Below are positions 47,098 through 59,519 of a DNA stretch of 64,000 nt, piece by piece. The notes beneath the pieces are model-generated. The model made no database searches. It saw nothing but the letters and a program-made list of their open reading frames with translations, and was not told the DNA's origin. This DNA comes from Paulinella micropora. Taxonomy: Eukaryota > Cercozoa > Imbricatea > Euglyphida. Where the stretch lies: NCBI GenBank assembly GCA_009731375.1, contig BJOX01000099.1, positions 937,497 through 1,001,496 on the forward strand, read 5' to 3'. Made by a program: the position numbers and the translations under genes. Positions within the stretch are counted from its first letter, which is position 1. Every line of letters begins with the position of its first letter.

Positions 47098-50000
47098 TCT
47101 TAGCCGGCGGTGTTCGCGACTGCTCACGGGCGGGGGGCAGGAACTGCTCGTGGACGGGAGGCTGCCAAAAGCCCACATACAAGTCTTTCAGTTCACTGAT
47201 CTCTTTGATCGTGACTACTTTGTAGGACACGAACTCCGGCCTCTTGCCGCGTTCTCTGGTAGCCACTTGGAGTCTGTCTTGACAAGGTCAAACCCGAACT
47301 TGGTCAGGAGGGACGTAAGGCACACCACGGCCTTCTTGGGCGGCTGGGCCGTACGAGCAGTGTCGGGGTCCCGCTGCGAAATCTCGAGGTCCGTGAAGAG
47401 CTTTGCTAACTGGCCGCCCGTTTTGTTGATCTGTTCGTTGGTGAGCACATGGTCAGGAGAAAGCAGCTCGGGCAACTCGCAGCCGAGCACGGACGCTGTT
47501 TCCCTGATGACGTGGTGAGCGGCAGTCAAGAGCTTCGTGTATTCGATCACTTGCTTGCGTTGTTCCCCTGACCCGCTAAAGAGCGCTTTATCGTCGGCCT
47601 CGACCGCGTCGGCCACCGGAGACAGGGCCACTTGCATCAGGCGCAGGGAGCGGCGGTGTTTGCGCATGACCGTGTACTGTTCAAGCAATGTGCTCGCGGG
47701 GACGACTTTGCCACTCAGTGCCAGTTCGCGCATGGCGTGCAGGTAGCCGGGGTAGAGTCGCAGTGTCCCTAACACTTGCAGTTCTACTTGTCTGTTCTTC
47801 CGTTTGGTGCCCTTTGTGCCCTCGATCTCCTTCATGTGCTTCTGGGCACCCGACGCACACCCAAGGTCCGCCCACTTGATCTCCAGGGATAACACAAACT
47901 GAAGCTCGTCGCCCACGCACTCGCGAACTTCGGACGACTGGCTCACTGGCCGGCTGCCTCAGCTCGTCGAGTGCCTTCCGCAGCTGTTCCTCTGACGGAG
48001 GCTCCAGCATAACCAGTGGGTGCCCGCGCACAAACTGGTAGAACACGAGCTCGTTCCGGTTGTGCTCCACTTCTGTCTTGCGCGCAAGGAGACATTCCAC
48101 GAGATTGGAATTCACCTCGACTGAGTACAGCTTTCTGCCGCTGGCGTCGATATCCCTCCACCTAAGTCCGACGTCCATCATCAAGTATATGCTGTCTTTG
48201 TCTTTGGGATTAGCGCGAAGCGTCACTTTCCGTATCTGATGTCTCTTCTCGTTGAAATTCTTGTTCAGCTCCCGGTACACTCCGTCGTGCTTCCACGGCC
48301 GCACAGACGCCTCGCCGGAGCGTACGGGAGGTGGCCGCAATTTCTCGCCGAAATAGCAGTAGACAGTGTTGTCCCGCACACGGCGCGCGCGCATTACCAT
48401 CTGCCAAAGAATCCTGGCAGGCGGACCTCCCTTGGCGATGCATGTCCCGTTCGCGCAGTGCATCATCACGCATTTGATCTGGTCCTGTAAGTCGGCCGCA
48501 ACGCACAGCGAGCTCGTGTAAATCAGAATCACGCAGCCGGACGTGTAGTCGTCCGGCATAAAGGGTCTGAAAAGGTTGTTGATGTTGGATAACATCGCCT
48601 GAGACTCTAGCGGAGGGGTCTAGGCAGTCAAGATCCGCACTTTAGCCCCCCGAGCCCAGGTCGGATCTACCTCCTCATCCTTGCCATCTTCTCTCGTCTG
48701 TACCTTTTTCCCTTTGGCGTCTGGCCTCTCTGGAGCGTCGCCGGCCGCCACGAACAAGTCGTAGATAGCCCTTGCTTCGCGGTTAGAGCGGCAGGGCACG
48801 AGCGTCTTCTTCCCTTCTCGCAGGTTCCTTCGCAGCTTCTCCAGCCACTCCCCGAGCTTGCCCACGACCTTGATATTGCGCCTAAGGTGCGGCGGCACGT
48901 AGCGGTAGTCATGGAACTGTACCTCGGCTTGCTTCGCGATCCCTTCGGCGCCCACAAAGAAGTCGTAGCGTAGAATCAGAATTGAGGTCCTTGTCCATCA
49001 CCAACACGCGCGGGGTATCCTTGCACAGCTTTTCGTAGATTGCGTTGTTCTCGCGCAAGTTCCAGCGGTTCGTCTGCATCGAGACCCGCTGGTCGGATAG
49101 CAGCCTGAACTCGTCCAGAATAAGGAAGTCGTAGCTAATCAACGTCCTTGCGCCGCCTTGGTAGACCGCCAGCCGGTGCAGGGACTCGTACTGCACGATG
49201 ATTCGTTGGTGCTAGGACAGGCCGCCGTCAGCGTCCCTCGGTGCGTCCATGTAGTTGGCTAGCGTGATCACTTCGATATCGTTCTCGCGCAAAAAGGAGG
49301 ACAGGTCGCCATTGACACAAGACGCCTGTGTCCGCCGGCCAGTCACTATGCAGACCCTAGCTTCTGGGTGCTCTCGCAGCAGATCCAAGATGACTTGTCG
49401 GGAGGCGTGAGATTTACCTAGTCCAGTGATGGCGTTCACCAGCTGGTAGCGGAACTCGTTGAAGCTAACCGGATGCATAAACTCGTCCTTGTACACGTCC
49501 TCCCGTGTCCTGTAGATTTTGGTATTCTGGAAGCCCGTCTGTTCCGCCGGCGAGCCCTCGTCCTCCGCCTCCAGTAGCTTTTCGCGGTCGCCGTCCTGCG
49601 CGACCATGGGACTACACTTCCAGCCGAGCCTGGTGAGCTTGGACAGCCTCGTGAGGCCCTTGCGGCCCTGGGGCATCGTCTCTGCCTCGCCGTAGTCAGT
49701 CGCAACGCAGAACTCAGCCAGCTCGCGGAGCGCCGCCTCGTCCACCACGTTTTGCATGTCCTCGATTATGAGCGAGTCGTGGCGCAGGCAGATCGTCTCG
49801 CAGCCCTTGTCCCGAAAAAAGGCCATTGCACGGGACATGACCTTCGCCTCGTAGCGAGTAGTCACAAAGTGCACGAACGCCCCTTCGGCGTTCTTGTAGT
49901 TGATGCGCCTGACGTGGTCCCAGCCCAGCTTGCGCCTCTTCTCGCAGAAGTCCCACACCTTCCTAAAATGCGGCTTGAGTTCCGAGATTGCGTATGCGAC

Positions 50001-50664
50001 CGAGTTGCGCAGCCGCTGGGCAAAACGGCATGGCGGCAGGCCCACCAGGTCCCCGCCGTGCAAGACCTTGAGCAGTGCCTCCTTGGCGCCGTCCCTTGAC
50101 ATCCCGAGGATTTCGGCAGTCTCCCGCAGGCACTCTTCTCGCTTCTCTACGAGCTCGCGCAGCGCACCAAGGGGGGCCGGGTCCCCAGACAGGCTTTCCG
50201 CCAGCCACAGCAGGAACACCGGCATGCTGTTGTTGATATCGATCTCCTTGCAGAAAGCTGGCAGGGCCAGGCGGCGCAGGGCAGCCGGTGCATTCTGCAA
50301 CCCCGTCGTGGCGTAGGCCCGGCCGCTCTGGGTGCCCTTGCCGTAGCGGTAATCGACGCAGTAGCCCCCGTTCTCGATCACTTCCTTCTGCATGCAGTCC
50401 AGCAAGTGCTTGTAAGCAGGCGCCAGGCGAGGCTCGGCTAGCAGGCCACGGACTGCGTGCAGGTCCAGTAGCTCGTAGAACCTGTACATCGCTTCCTTCT
50501 TGGCCTTGTCCTTGGCAGCGACCACAGTCTTCTCGTCGGCCGATTCGTCGTCGCTGACAGCCTGGACCGGGCTCGGCGGCTCGCTGTCGCACTCCTCTGC
50601 TTCGCCGCCCGTGGCAGCCGCTGCTTGTTGCGCGCCCCTTCTCTTGCGACTGTCTCTGGCTCGC
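47098..50664 (-). pseudogene. Viral origin-binding-type helicase (copy S2, 5' end lost in gap)
   Basis: Same protein as S1 but reaching further 3', into the C-terminal region with SPDHVLTNEQINKTGGQLAKL and YKVVTIKEISELKDLY. Breaks: TAG at 49212-49214, 1-nt frameshift near 48980, TAG at 48620-48622, a 35-bp deletion at 47933/47934, a frameshift near 47260, and loss of the natural stop at the tandem junction. The 5' end stops at the 10-N gap 50665-50674, after which sequence resumes far downstream in another helicase copy. The intervening 326-aa and acidic genes of this unit are missing or collapsed. Confidence 0.8.
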
Positions 50665-50674
50665 NNNNNNNNNN

Positions 50675-53331
50675 ACGACTGGCTCACTGGCCGGCTGCCT
50701 CAGCTCGTCGAGTGCCTTCCGCAGCTGTTCCTCTGACGGAGGCTCCAGCATAACCAGTGGGTGCCCGCGCACAAACTGGTAGAACACGAGCTCGTTCCGG
50801 TTGTGCTCCACTTCTGTCTTGCGCGCAAGGAGACATTCCACGAGATTGGAATTCACCTCGACTGAGTACAGCTTTCTGCCGCTGGCGTCGATATCCCTCC
50901 ACCTAAGTCCGACGTCCATCATCAAGTATATGCTGTCTTTGTCTTTGGGATTAGCGCGAAGCGTCACTTTCCGTATCTGATGTCTCTTCTCGTTGAAATT
51001 CTTGTTCAGCTCCCGGTACACTCCGTCGTGCTTCCACGGCCGCACAGACGCCTCGCCGGAGCGTACGGGAGGTGGCCGCAATTTCTCGCCGAAATAGCAG
51101 TAGACAGTGTTGTCCCGCACACGGCGCGCGCGCATTACCATCTGCCAAAGAATCCTGGCAGGCGGACCTCCCTTGGCGATGCATGTCCCGTTCGCGCAGT
51201 GCATCATCACGCATTTGATCTGGTCCTGTAAGTCGGCCGCAACGCACAGCGAGCTCGTGTAAATCAGAATCACGCAGCCGGACGTGTAGTCGTCCGGCAT
51301 AAAGGGTCTGAAAAGGTTGTTGATGTTGGATAACATCGCCTGAGACTCTAGCGGAGGGGTCTAGGCAGTCAAGATCCGCACTTTAGCCCCCCGAGCCCAG
51401 GTCGGATCTACCTCCTCATCCTTGCCATCTTCTCTCGTCTGTACCTTTTTCCCTTTGGCGTCTGGCCTCTCTGGAGCGTCGCCGGCCGCCACGAACAAGT
51501 CGTAGATAGCCCTTGCTTCGCGGTTAGAGCGGCAGGGCACGAGCGTCTTCTTCCCTTCTCGCAGGTTCGTTCGCAGCTTCTCCATCACCAACACGCGCGG
51601 GGTATCCTTGCACAGCTTTTCGTAGATTGCGTTGTTCTCGCGCAAGTTCCAGCGGTTCGTCTGCATCGAGACCCGCTGGTCGGATAGCAGCCTGAACTCG
51701 TCCAGAATAAGGAAGTCGTAGCTAATCAACGTCCTTGCGCCGCCTTGGTAGACCGCCAGCCGGTGCAGGGACTCGTACTGCACGATGATTCGTTGGTGCT
51801 AGGACAGGCCGCCGTCAGCGTTCCTCGGTGCGTCCATGTAGTTGGCTAGCGTGATCACTTCGATATCGTTCTCGCGCAAAAAGGAGGACAGGTCGCCATT
51901 GACACAAGACGCCTGTGTCCGCCGGCCAGTCACTATGCAGACCCTAGCTTCTGGGTGCTCTCGCAGCAGATCCAAGATGACTTGTCGGGAGGCGTGAGAT
52001 TTACCTAGTCCAGTGATGGCGTTCACCAGCTGGTAGCGGAACTCGTTGAAGCTAACCGGATGCATAAACTCGTCCTTGTACACGTCCTCCCGTGTCCTGT
52101 AGATTTTGGTATTCTGGAAGCCCGTCTGTTCCGCCGGCGAGCCCTCGTCCTCCGCCTCCAGTAGCTTTTCGCGGTCGCCGTCCTGCGCGACCATGGGACT
52201 ACACTTCCAGCCGAGCCTGGTGAGCTTGGACAGCCTCGTGAGGCCCTTGCGGCCCTGGGGCATCGTCTCTGCCTCGCCGTAGTCAGTCGCAACGCAGAAC
52301 TCAGCCAGCTCGCGGAGCGCCGCCTCGTCCACCACGTTTTGCATGTCCTCGATTATGAGCGAGTCGTGGCGCAGGCAGATCGTCTCGCAGCCCTTGTCCC
52401 GAAAAAAGGCCATTGCACGGGACATGACCTTCGCCTCGTAGCGAGTAGTCACAAAGTGCACGAACGCCCCTTCGGCGTTCTTGTAGTTGATGCGCCTGAC
52501 GTGGTCCCAGCCCAGCTTGCGCCTCTTCTCGCAGAAGTCCCACACCTTCCTAAAATGCGGCTTGAGTTCCGAGATTGCGTATGCGACCGAGTTGCGCAGC
52601 CGCTGGGCAAAACGGCATGGCGGCAGGCCCACCAGGTCCCCGCCGTGCAAGACCTTGAGCAGTGCCTCCTTGGCGCCGTCCCTTGACATCCCGAGGATTT
52701 CGGCAGTCTCCCGCAGGCACTCTTCTCGCTTCTCTACGAGCTCGCGCAGCGCACCAAGGGGGGCCGGGTCCCCAGACAGGCTTTCCGCCAGCCACAGCAG
52801 GAACACCGGCATGCTGTTGTTGATATCGATCTCCTTGCAGAAAGCTGGCAGGGCCAGGCGGCGCAGGGCAGCCGGTGCATTCTGCAACCCCGTCGTGGCG
52901 TAGGCCCGGCCGCTCTGGGTGCCCTTGCCGTAGCGGTAATCGACGCAGTAGCCCCCGTTCTCGATCACTTCCTTCTGCATGCAGTCCAGCAAGTGCTTGT
53001 AAGCAGGCGCCAGGCGAGGCTCGGCTAGCAGGCCACGGACTGCGTGCAGGTCCAGTAGCTCGTAGAACCTGTACATCGCTTCCTTCTTGGCCTTGTCCTT
53101 GGCAGCGACCACAGTCTTCTCGTCGGCCGATTCGTCGTCGCTGACAGCCTGGACCGGGCTCGGCGGCTCGCTGTCGCACTCCTCTGCTTCGCCGCCCGTG
53201 GCAGCCGCTGCTTGTTGCGCGCCCCTTCTCTTGCGACTGTCTCTGGCTCGCAGGGACTGCAGGGCGATGCTTTCATCGTCGTCACTGTCGGTGGCGGTGA
53301 CGGGTGGCATGCCAGTCTCTTGCTCCTGCAT
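50675..53331 (-). pseudogene. Viral origin-binding-type helicase (copy S3, 3' end lost in gap)
   Basis: ATG at 53331. Carries TAG at 51799-51801 and 51361-51363 like the others. Instead of the 1-nt frameshift it has a 154-bp deletion at 51583/51584 between TCC repeats, which removes the frameshift site and leaves the frame open across it. A further point change near the first TAG (Asn for Asp in the APRxADGG segment) is shared with S4. The 3' part starts abruptly after the gap at ACGACTGG, the exact edge of the 35-bp deletion found in S2 and S4. Confidence 0.8.
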
Positions 53332-53723
53332 ATAGGTACCTACAAAAAAAATGCAGGGCTCGACCAGGAACTTCACGTGTTTTGCGGCGCGGTATCTTCC
53401 CGTGAATTCAGCCTCAAAAAGCGGTAAGAAAAAAATGGCAATGGCTTAGTTCCGGCTGCGACCGTCTGACAGTAACGGTCTTCTAGAAATTCACTGGTGC
53501 GCCGGGACCAAATGCAGACCATACACATATGGCAATATCACTGCCTTTTTGTCCGCACTACTGCCTTTTTGAACTATATCACTGCCTTTTTTGGCAGTAT
53601 CACCATATTTCTGCCATATCACGACGTCCAGGGACATAAAGGTAGCGGGCGCGTGCCATGGGCAAGGACCCGCGACTGACTGCCAGTCCACCCTCATAAC
53701 CCAAGGACACAAGTACCACCCAA
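53332..53723. promoter_or_regulatory. Divergent promoter / candidate viral origin (S3)
   Basis: Same as S1, with ACTGCCTTTTT at 53540, 53560 and 53581, an inverted core at 53593, and no dyad block. Confidence 0.5.
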
Positions 53724-54704
53724 ATGCGCAGACAAGGAGACGACCGACACGACCGTACCGCCAAGCGCCGACGGCTGACCGGCCAACCACTCATCACCGC
53801 GTTCGTCCGCACGACCAGCCCGTCCACCGTACCAAGCGTCCGAGCCCCGTTCACCTTGGCGACGCTGGCGCGACGGTCGGCGGCACCACCGTCCGACCAA
53901 GGGGAACTGAGTGCGCTTGCGCGCAAGATCGTCCCGCCACCGAATCGCCTTGAGGAGATACCCATCCGAGCGCTTATGCGAGAGTCGACTGAATCAGGCC
54001 AAGACCCCAGCAAACGAGACCTGGAATTTACGTGCGGAAGGACCCCTGACCAGCCATGGGACTTCCTCACTGCCCGCCCAGGTGAGATGAATCTATCAGT
54101 GTTGGACATGAACATTTTGGGCGGGCACTGGAATTCTCCCGGCGAGATCGCCGAGCTCTTGCTTCTTCCGCGCGCGGCCCCGGTTGCACTGGCGCCTTAC
54201 ATGATCCCTGAGATGGCCAGTATAGTTTGCCCTTACATCGAACCAGCTGTTTATTATGACCCTTTGCCTCCTCGCACGTTGGCTAGCAGTTACTCTGACC
54301 TTCGCGCGATCGGGGAGCTGCTGGAGGTGCAGTTCCCGCTACATGAGCACGCGTACTGGACGATGGTGCAGTCAGATGAGGCACGAGCGCTGTACGGCGA
54401 CCCAGTCTTCAAGGGAGCGGCGGCTGTGGACTGGCTGCAGAGGTGCTCTACATGGGACAATATCGCAAACCTGTTTAGGCTACACTTCACAGCAGGTATG
54501 ACAGCGGACAATACGAGCTTACTGTTCGGCTACATGCGCATATACTGGACCTTTGCCGAACTTCGCCTGAACGCGGGGCTCAAAGCAGTTTTCGAACACG
54601 TGGCACACCGTCTGAACTCTTTCCATTCGATTCCCCAAGGACCGCCGCCATCCGACGAGTGGCACTTCTTGGTTCGCATGCAGTATTTTTTTGATAGGAG
54701 GTAA
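53724..54704 (+). CDS. Orphan viral protein of 326 aa (copy S3)
   Basis: Identical protein to the 45102 copy, from ATG 53724 to a TAA stop. It keeps its divergent partner (helicase S3) and convergent partner (acidic gene at 54838), so the local gene order of the module is conserved. No family recognised. Confidence 0.75.
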   Translation: MRRQGDDRHDRTAKRRRLTGQPLITAFVRTTSPSTVPSVRAPFTLATLARRSAAPPSDQGELSALARKIVPPPNRLEEIPIRALMRESTESGQDPSKRDLEFTCGRTPDQPWDFLTARPGEMNLSVLDMNILGGHWNSPGEIAELLLLPRAAPVALAPYMIPEMASIVCPYIEPAVYYDPLPPRTLASSYSDLRAIGELLEVQFPLHEHAYWTMVQSDEARALYGDPVFKGAAAVDWLQRCSTWDNIANLFRLHFTAGMTADNTSLLFGYMRIYWTFAELRLNAGLKAVFEHVAHRLNSFHSIPQGPPPSDEWHFLVRMQYFFDRR

Positions 54705-54837
54705 AATTGTACATATGATTAAAACAATCGTAATTGTCTAATCTACTAATTTAATAACAGTATCAAGAGATTAACTCCATTTAATTAGTTCACAAAATCC
54801 TATTTTATTAATACAGACCAGGCAGTCAATGTCTGTC

Positions 54838-55719
54838 TCAGAGTGGCGTGATGATCAGCCACTCGTAGAACGTGTTGGAGGCGTGGATGCCCAGGGCGTC
54901 GAGGTCCTTCAGCTGCCTGGCCACTTCCGACTTGCGGTCGAACAATAGCTGCCGTGCGGGGTCGATGCCGAAGGCGTGGCAGTCGTAGATGACGATGCAG
55001 AGCGGCGCGGTTCCGTCGAATAGCCAGCCGGTGCCGCGCTTCTTCCTGGGCTCGCGGGAGACGATAGCCAACGACTGCCCTTGCTTCTCCAGCGTGTCGA
55101 GGTACTCGAAGAAGACGGGGTAGCAGTCGACGGATTTCTTGAAGCTTGACCTAAGCTTTTCCTTGTAGCGCTTCGGGGCGTCGCATAGGTTGAACAAGGC
55201 CATGGCCAAGCACGCGTACGGCTGATCGAGGCGGAAGAGCTGTGTAACGGCCGTGCCTGCTGAGCAGGCTCCTGCACGCGGCACAGAGCTAGAGTCCCCG
55301 ACCGGCTTGTACGGCGTGTTCTTGCCCATGACATCCGCCATGATCGTTCGCTGCCAGTGTTCATCCGCGTAGGGGCCATCCTCCTGCTTCCAAGTCAGCA
55401 CGTAGTCCAGCGGCTCCAGTTTCCGGCTGCGTCGCTTGGTATTGAGGTCCTGCCAGACCACCTTGATGGCGGGCCCGCTACTCTCCTTCCAGCCACATTT
55501 CTTCTTTTCCTCGTCCGTAGCCCGCTGGAGCTCGCAGTAGCGGTAGCGTTTGCCGGTCGGTGCGTGCAGGCAGCGTCGCTTGGTAGGCATCTCCTCCTCT
55601 GGGGCGGGCGCCGGCGGCGGGGGCGACGGTGTCGTAGGTAGCGGCGGTGGCGGTCGCGGGTGGATAGTCAGGATGTCGCTGTCCTCCTCGTCCTCTTCGT
55701 CGTCCTCCTCGTCGCTGCC
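54838..55719 (-). pseudogene. Acidic/proline-rich orphan viral protein, 5' end replaced (copy S3)
   Basis: Same truncated form as the S1 copy. Its 5' end is joined to helicase S4 at the TGCC junction 55716-55719. It shares with S1 the His-Pro variant after the ILTI segment, where S5 has Asp-Pro, so S1 and S3 descend from one duplicated ancestor. Confidence 0.7.
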
Positions 55720-58700
55720 TCTTAGCCGGCGGTGTTCGCGACTGCTCACGGGCGGGGGGCAGGAACTGCTCGTGGACGGGAGGCTGCCAAAAGCCCACAT
55801 ACAAGTCTTTCAGTTCACTGATCTCTTTGATCGTGACTACTTTGTAGGACACGAACTCCGGCCTCTTGCCGCGTTCTCTGGTAGCCACTTGGAGTCTGTC
55901 TTGACAAGGTCAAACCCGAACTTGGTCAGGAGGGACGTAAGGCACACCACGGCCTTCTTGGGCGGCTGGGCCGTACGAGCAGTGTCGGGGTCCCGCTGCG
56001 AAATCTCGAGGTCCGTGAAGAGCTTTGCTAACTGGCCGCCCGTTTTGTTGATCTGTTCGTTGGTGAGCACATGGTCAGGAGAAAGCAGCTCGGGCAACTC
56101 GCAGCCGAGCACGGACGCTGTTTCCCTGATGACGTGGTGAGCGGCAGTCAAGAGCTTCGTGTATTCGATCACTTGCTTGCGTTGTTCCCCTGACCCGCTA
56201 AAGAGCGCTTTATCGTCGGCCTCGACCGCGTCGGCCACCGGAGACAGGGCCACTTGCATCAGGCGCAGGGAGCGGCGGTGTTTGCGCATGACCGTGTACT
56301 GTTCAAGCAATGTGCTCGCGGGGACGACTTTGCCACTCAGTGCCAGTTCGCGCATGGCGTGCAGGTAGCCGGGGTAGAGTCGCAGTGTCCCTAACACTTG
56401 CAGTTCTACTTGTCTGTTCTTCCGTTTGGTGCCCTTTGTGCCCTCGATCTCCTTCATGTGCTTCTGGGCACCCGACGCACACCCAAGGTCCGCCCACTTG
56501 ATCTCCAGGGATAACACAAACTGAAGCTCGTCGCCCACGCACTCGCGAACTTCGGACGACTGGCTCACTGGCCGGCTGCCTCAGCTCGTCGAGTGCCTTC
56601 CGCAGCTGTTCCTCTGACGGAGGCTCCAGCATAACCAGTGGGTGCCCGCGCACAAACTGGTAGAACACGAGCTCGTTCCGGTTGTGCTCCACTTCTGTCT
56701 TGCGCGCAAGGAGACATTCCACGAGATTGGAATTCACCTCGACTGAGTACAGCTTTCTGCCGCTGGCGTCGATATCCCTCCACCTAAGTCCGACGTCCAT
56801 CATCAAGTATATGCTGTCTTTGTCTTTGGGATTAGCGCGAAGCGTCACTTTCCGTATCTGATGTCTCTTCTCGTTGAAATTCTTGTTCAGCTCCCGGTAC
56901 ACTCCGTCGTGCTTCCACGGCCGCACAGACGCCTCGCCGGAGCGTACGGGAGGTGGCCGCAATTTCTCGCCGAAATAGCAGTAGACAGTGTTGTCCCGCA
57001 CACGGCGCGCGCGCATTACCATCTGCCAAAGAATCCTGGCAGGCGGACCTCCCTTGGCGATGCATGTCCCGTTCGCGCAGTGCATCATCACGCATTTGAT
57101 CTGGTCCTGTAAGTCGGCCGCAACGCACAGCGAGCTCGTGTAAATCAGAATCACGCAGCCGGACGTGTAGTCGTCCGGCATAAAGGGTCTGAAAAGGTTG
57201 TTGATGTTGGATAACATCGCCTGAGACTCTAGCGGAGGGGTCTAGGCAGTCAAGATCCGCACTTTAGCCCCCCGAGCCCAGGTCGGATCTACCTCCTCAT
57301 CCTTGCCATCTTCTCTCGTCTGTACCTTTTTCCCTTTGGCGTCTGGCCTCTCTGGAGCGTCGCCGGCCGCCACGAACAAGTCGTAGATAGCCCTTGCTTC
57401 GCGGTTAGAGCGGCAGGGCACGAGCGTCTTCTTCCCTTCTCGCAGGTTCGTTCGCAGCTTCTCCATCACCAACACGCGCGGGGTATCCTTGCACAGCTTT
57501 TCGTAGATTGCGTTGTTCTCGCGCAAGTTCCAGCGGTTCGTCTGCATCGAGACCCGCTGGTCGGATAGCAGCCTGAACTCGTCCAGAATAAGGAAGTCGT
57601 AGCTAATCAACGTCCTTGCGCCGCCTTGGTAGACCGCCAGCCGGTGCAGGGACTCGTACTGCACGATGATTCGTTGGTGCTAGGACAGGCCGCCGTCAGC
57701 GTTCCTCGGTGCGTCCATGTAGTTGGCTAGCGTGATCACTTCGATATCGTTCTCGCGCAAAAAGGAGGACAGGTCGCCATTGACACAAGACGCCTGTGTC
57801 CGCCGGCCAGTCACTATGCAGACCCTAGCTTCTGGGTGCTCTCGCAGCAGATCCAAGATGACTTGTCGGGAGGCGTGAGATTTACCTAGTCCAGTGATGG
57901 CGTTCACCAGCTGGTAGCGGAACTCGTTGAAGCTAACCGGATGCATAAACTCGTCCTTGTACACGTCCTCCCGTGTCCTGTAGATTTTGGTATTCTGGAA
58001 GCCCGTCTGTTCCGCCGGCGAGCCCTCGTCCTCCGCCTCCAGTAGCTTTTCGCGGTCGCCGTCCTGCGCGACCATGGGACTACACTTCCAGCCGAGCCTG
58101 GTGAGCTTGGACAGCCTCGTGAGGCCCTTGCGGCCCTGGGGCATCGTCTCTGCCTCGCCGTAGTCAGTCGCAACGCAGAACTCAGCCAGCTCGCGGAGCG
58201 CCGCCTCGTCCACCACGTTTTGCATGTCCTCGATTATGAGCGAGTCGTGGCGCAGGCAGATCGTCTCGCAGCCCTTGTCCCGAAAAAAGGCCATTGCACG
58301 GGACATGACCTTCGCCTCGTAGCGAGTAGTCACAAAGTGCACGAACGCCCCTTCGGCGTTCTTGTAGTTGATGCGCCTGACGTGGTCCCAGCCCAGCTTG
58401 CGCCTCTTCTCGCAGAAGTCCCACACCTTCCTAAAATGCGGCTTGAGTTCCGAGATTGCGTATGCGACCGAGTTGCGCAGCCGCTGGGCAAAACGGCATG
58501 GCGGCAGGCCCACCAGGTCCCCGCCGTGCAAGACCTTGAGCAGTGCCTCCTTGGCGCCGTCCCTTGACATCCCGAGGATTTCGGCAGTCTCCCGCAGGCA
58601 CTCTTCTCGCTTCTCTACGAGCTCGCGCAGCGCACCAAGGGGGGCCGGGTCCCCAGACAGGCTTTCCGCCAGCCACAGCAGGAACACCGGCATGCTGTTG

Positions 58701-59212
58701 TTGATATCGATCTCCTTGCAGAAAGCTGGCAGGGCCAGGCGGCGCAGGGCAGCCGGTGCATTCTGCAACCCCGTCGTGGCGTAGGCCCGGCCGCTCTGGG
58801 TGCCCTTGCCGTAGCGGTAATCGACGCAGTAGCCCCCGTTCTCGATCACTTCCTTCTGCATGCAGTCCAGCAAGTGCTTGTAAGCAGGCGCCAGGCGAGG
58901 CTCGGCTAGCAGGCCACGGACTGCGTGCAGGTCCAGTAGCTCGTAGAACCTGTACATCGCTTCCTTCTTGGCCTTGTCCTTGGCAGCGACCACAGTCTTC
59001 TCGTCGGCCGATTCGTCGTCGCTGACAGCCTGGACCGGGCTCGGCGGCTCGCTGTCGCACTCCTCTGCTTCGCCGCCCGTGGCAGCCGCTGCTTGTTGCG
59101 CGCCCCTTCTCTTGCGACTGTCTCTGGCTCGCAGGGACTGCAGGGCGATGCTTTCATCGTCGTCACTGTCGGTGGCGGTGACGGGTGGCATGCCAGTCTC
59201 TTGCTCCTGCAT
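55720..59212 (-). pseudogene. Viral origin-binding-type helicase (copy S4)
   Basis: The longest contiguous copy: ATG at 59212 through the C-terminal region to the tandem junction. Breaks: TAG at 57680-57682, 154-bp deletion at 57464/57465, TAG at 57242-57244, 35-bp deletion at 56555/56556, frameshift near 55885, natural stop lost at the junction. Polymerase-like and helicase motifs are as in S1. It combines the 154-bp deletion of S3 with the 35-bp deletion of S2. Confidence 0.8.
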
Positions 59213-59509
59213 ATAGGTACCTACAAAAAAAATGCAGGGCTCGACCAGGAACTTCACGTGTTTTGCGGCGCGGTATCTTCCCGTGAATTCAGCCTCAAAA
59301 AGCGGTAAGAAAAAAATGGCAATGGCTTAGTTCCGGCTGCGACCGTCTGACAGTAACGGTCTTCTAGAAATTCACTGGTGCGCCGGGACCAAATGCAGAC
59401 CATACACATATGGCAATATCACTGCCTTTTTGTCCGCACTACTGCCTTTTTGAACTATATCACTGCCTTTTTTGGCAGTATCACCATATTTCTGCCATAT
59501 CACGACGTC
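59213..59509. promoter_or_regulatory. Divergent promoter / candidate viral origin (S4, cut by gap)
   Basis: ACTGCCTTTTT at 59421, 59441 and 59462. It ends at CACGACGTC before the gap 59510-59519, after which the same intergenic region starts again in a slightly different version (S5). The gap therefore joins two copies rather than hiding unique DNA. Confidence 0.5.
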
Positions 59510-59519
59510 NNNNNNNNNN

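Noticed and set aside
46216-47178. Apparent 320-aa gene starting MWAFG
   Set aside because: The first 27 residues come from helicase sequence in a wrong frame. The true gene start is seen only in S5 at 62106.
47098-47518. Plus-strand frames of up to 196 aa opposite the helicase and acidic genes, repeated at 55.7 kb
   Set aside because: GC-rich antisense shadows of the real coding strand with no independent motif.
47215-47946. Apparent 243-aa gene starting MSQSS
   Set aside because: It is the out-of-phase continuation of the helicase after the 35-bp deletion, so the start is an artefact of the deletion.
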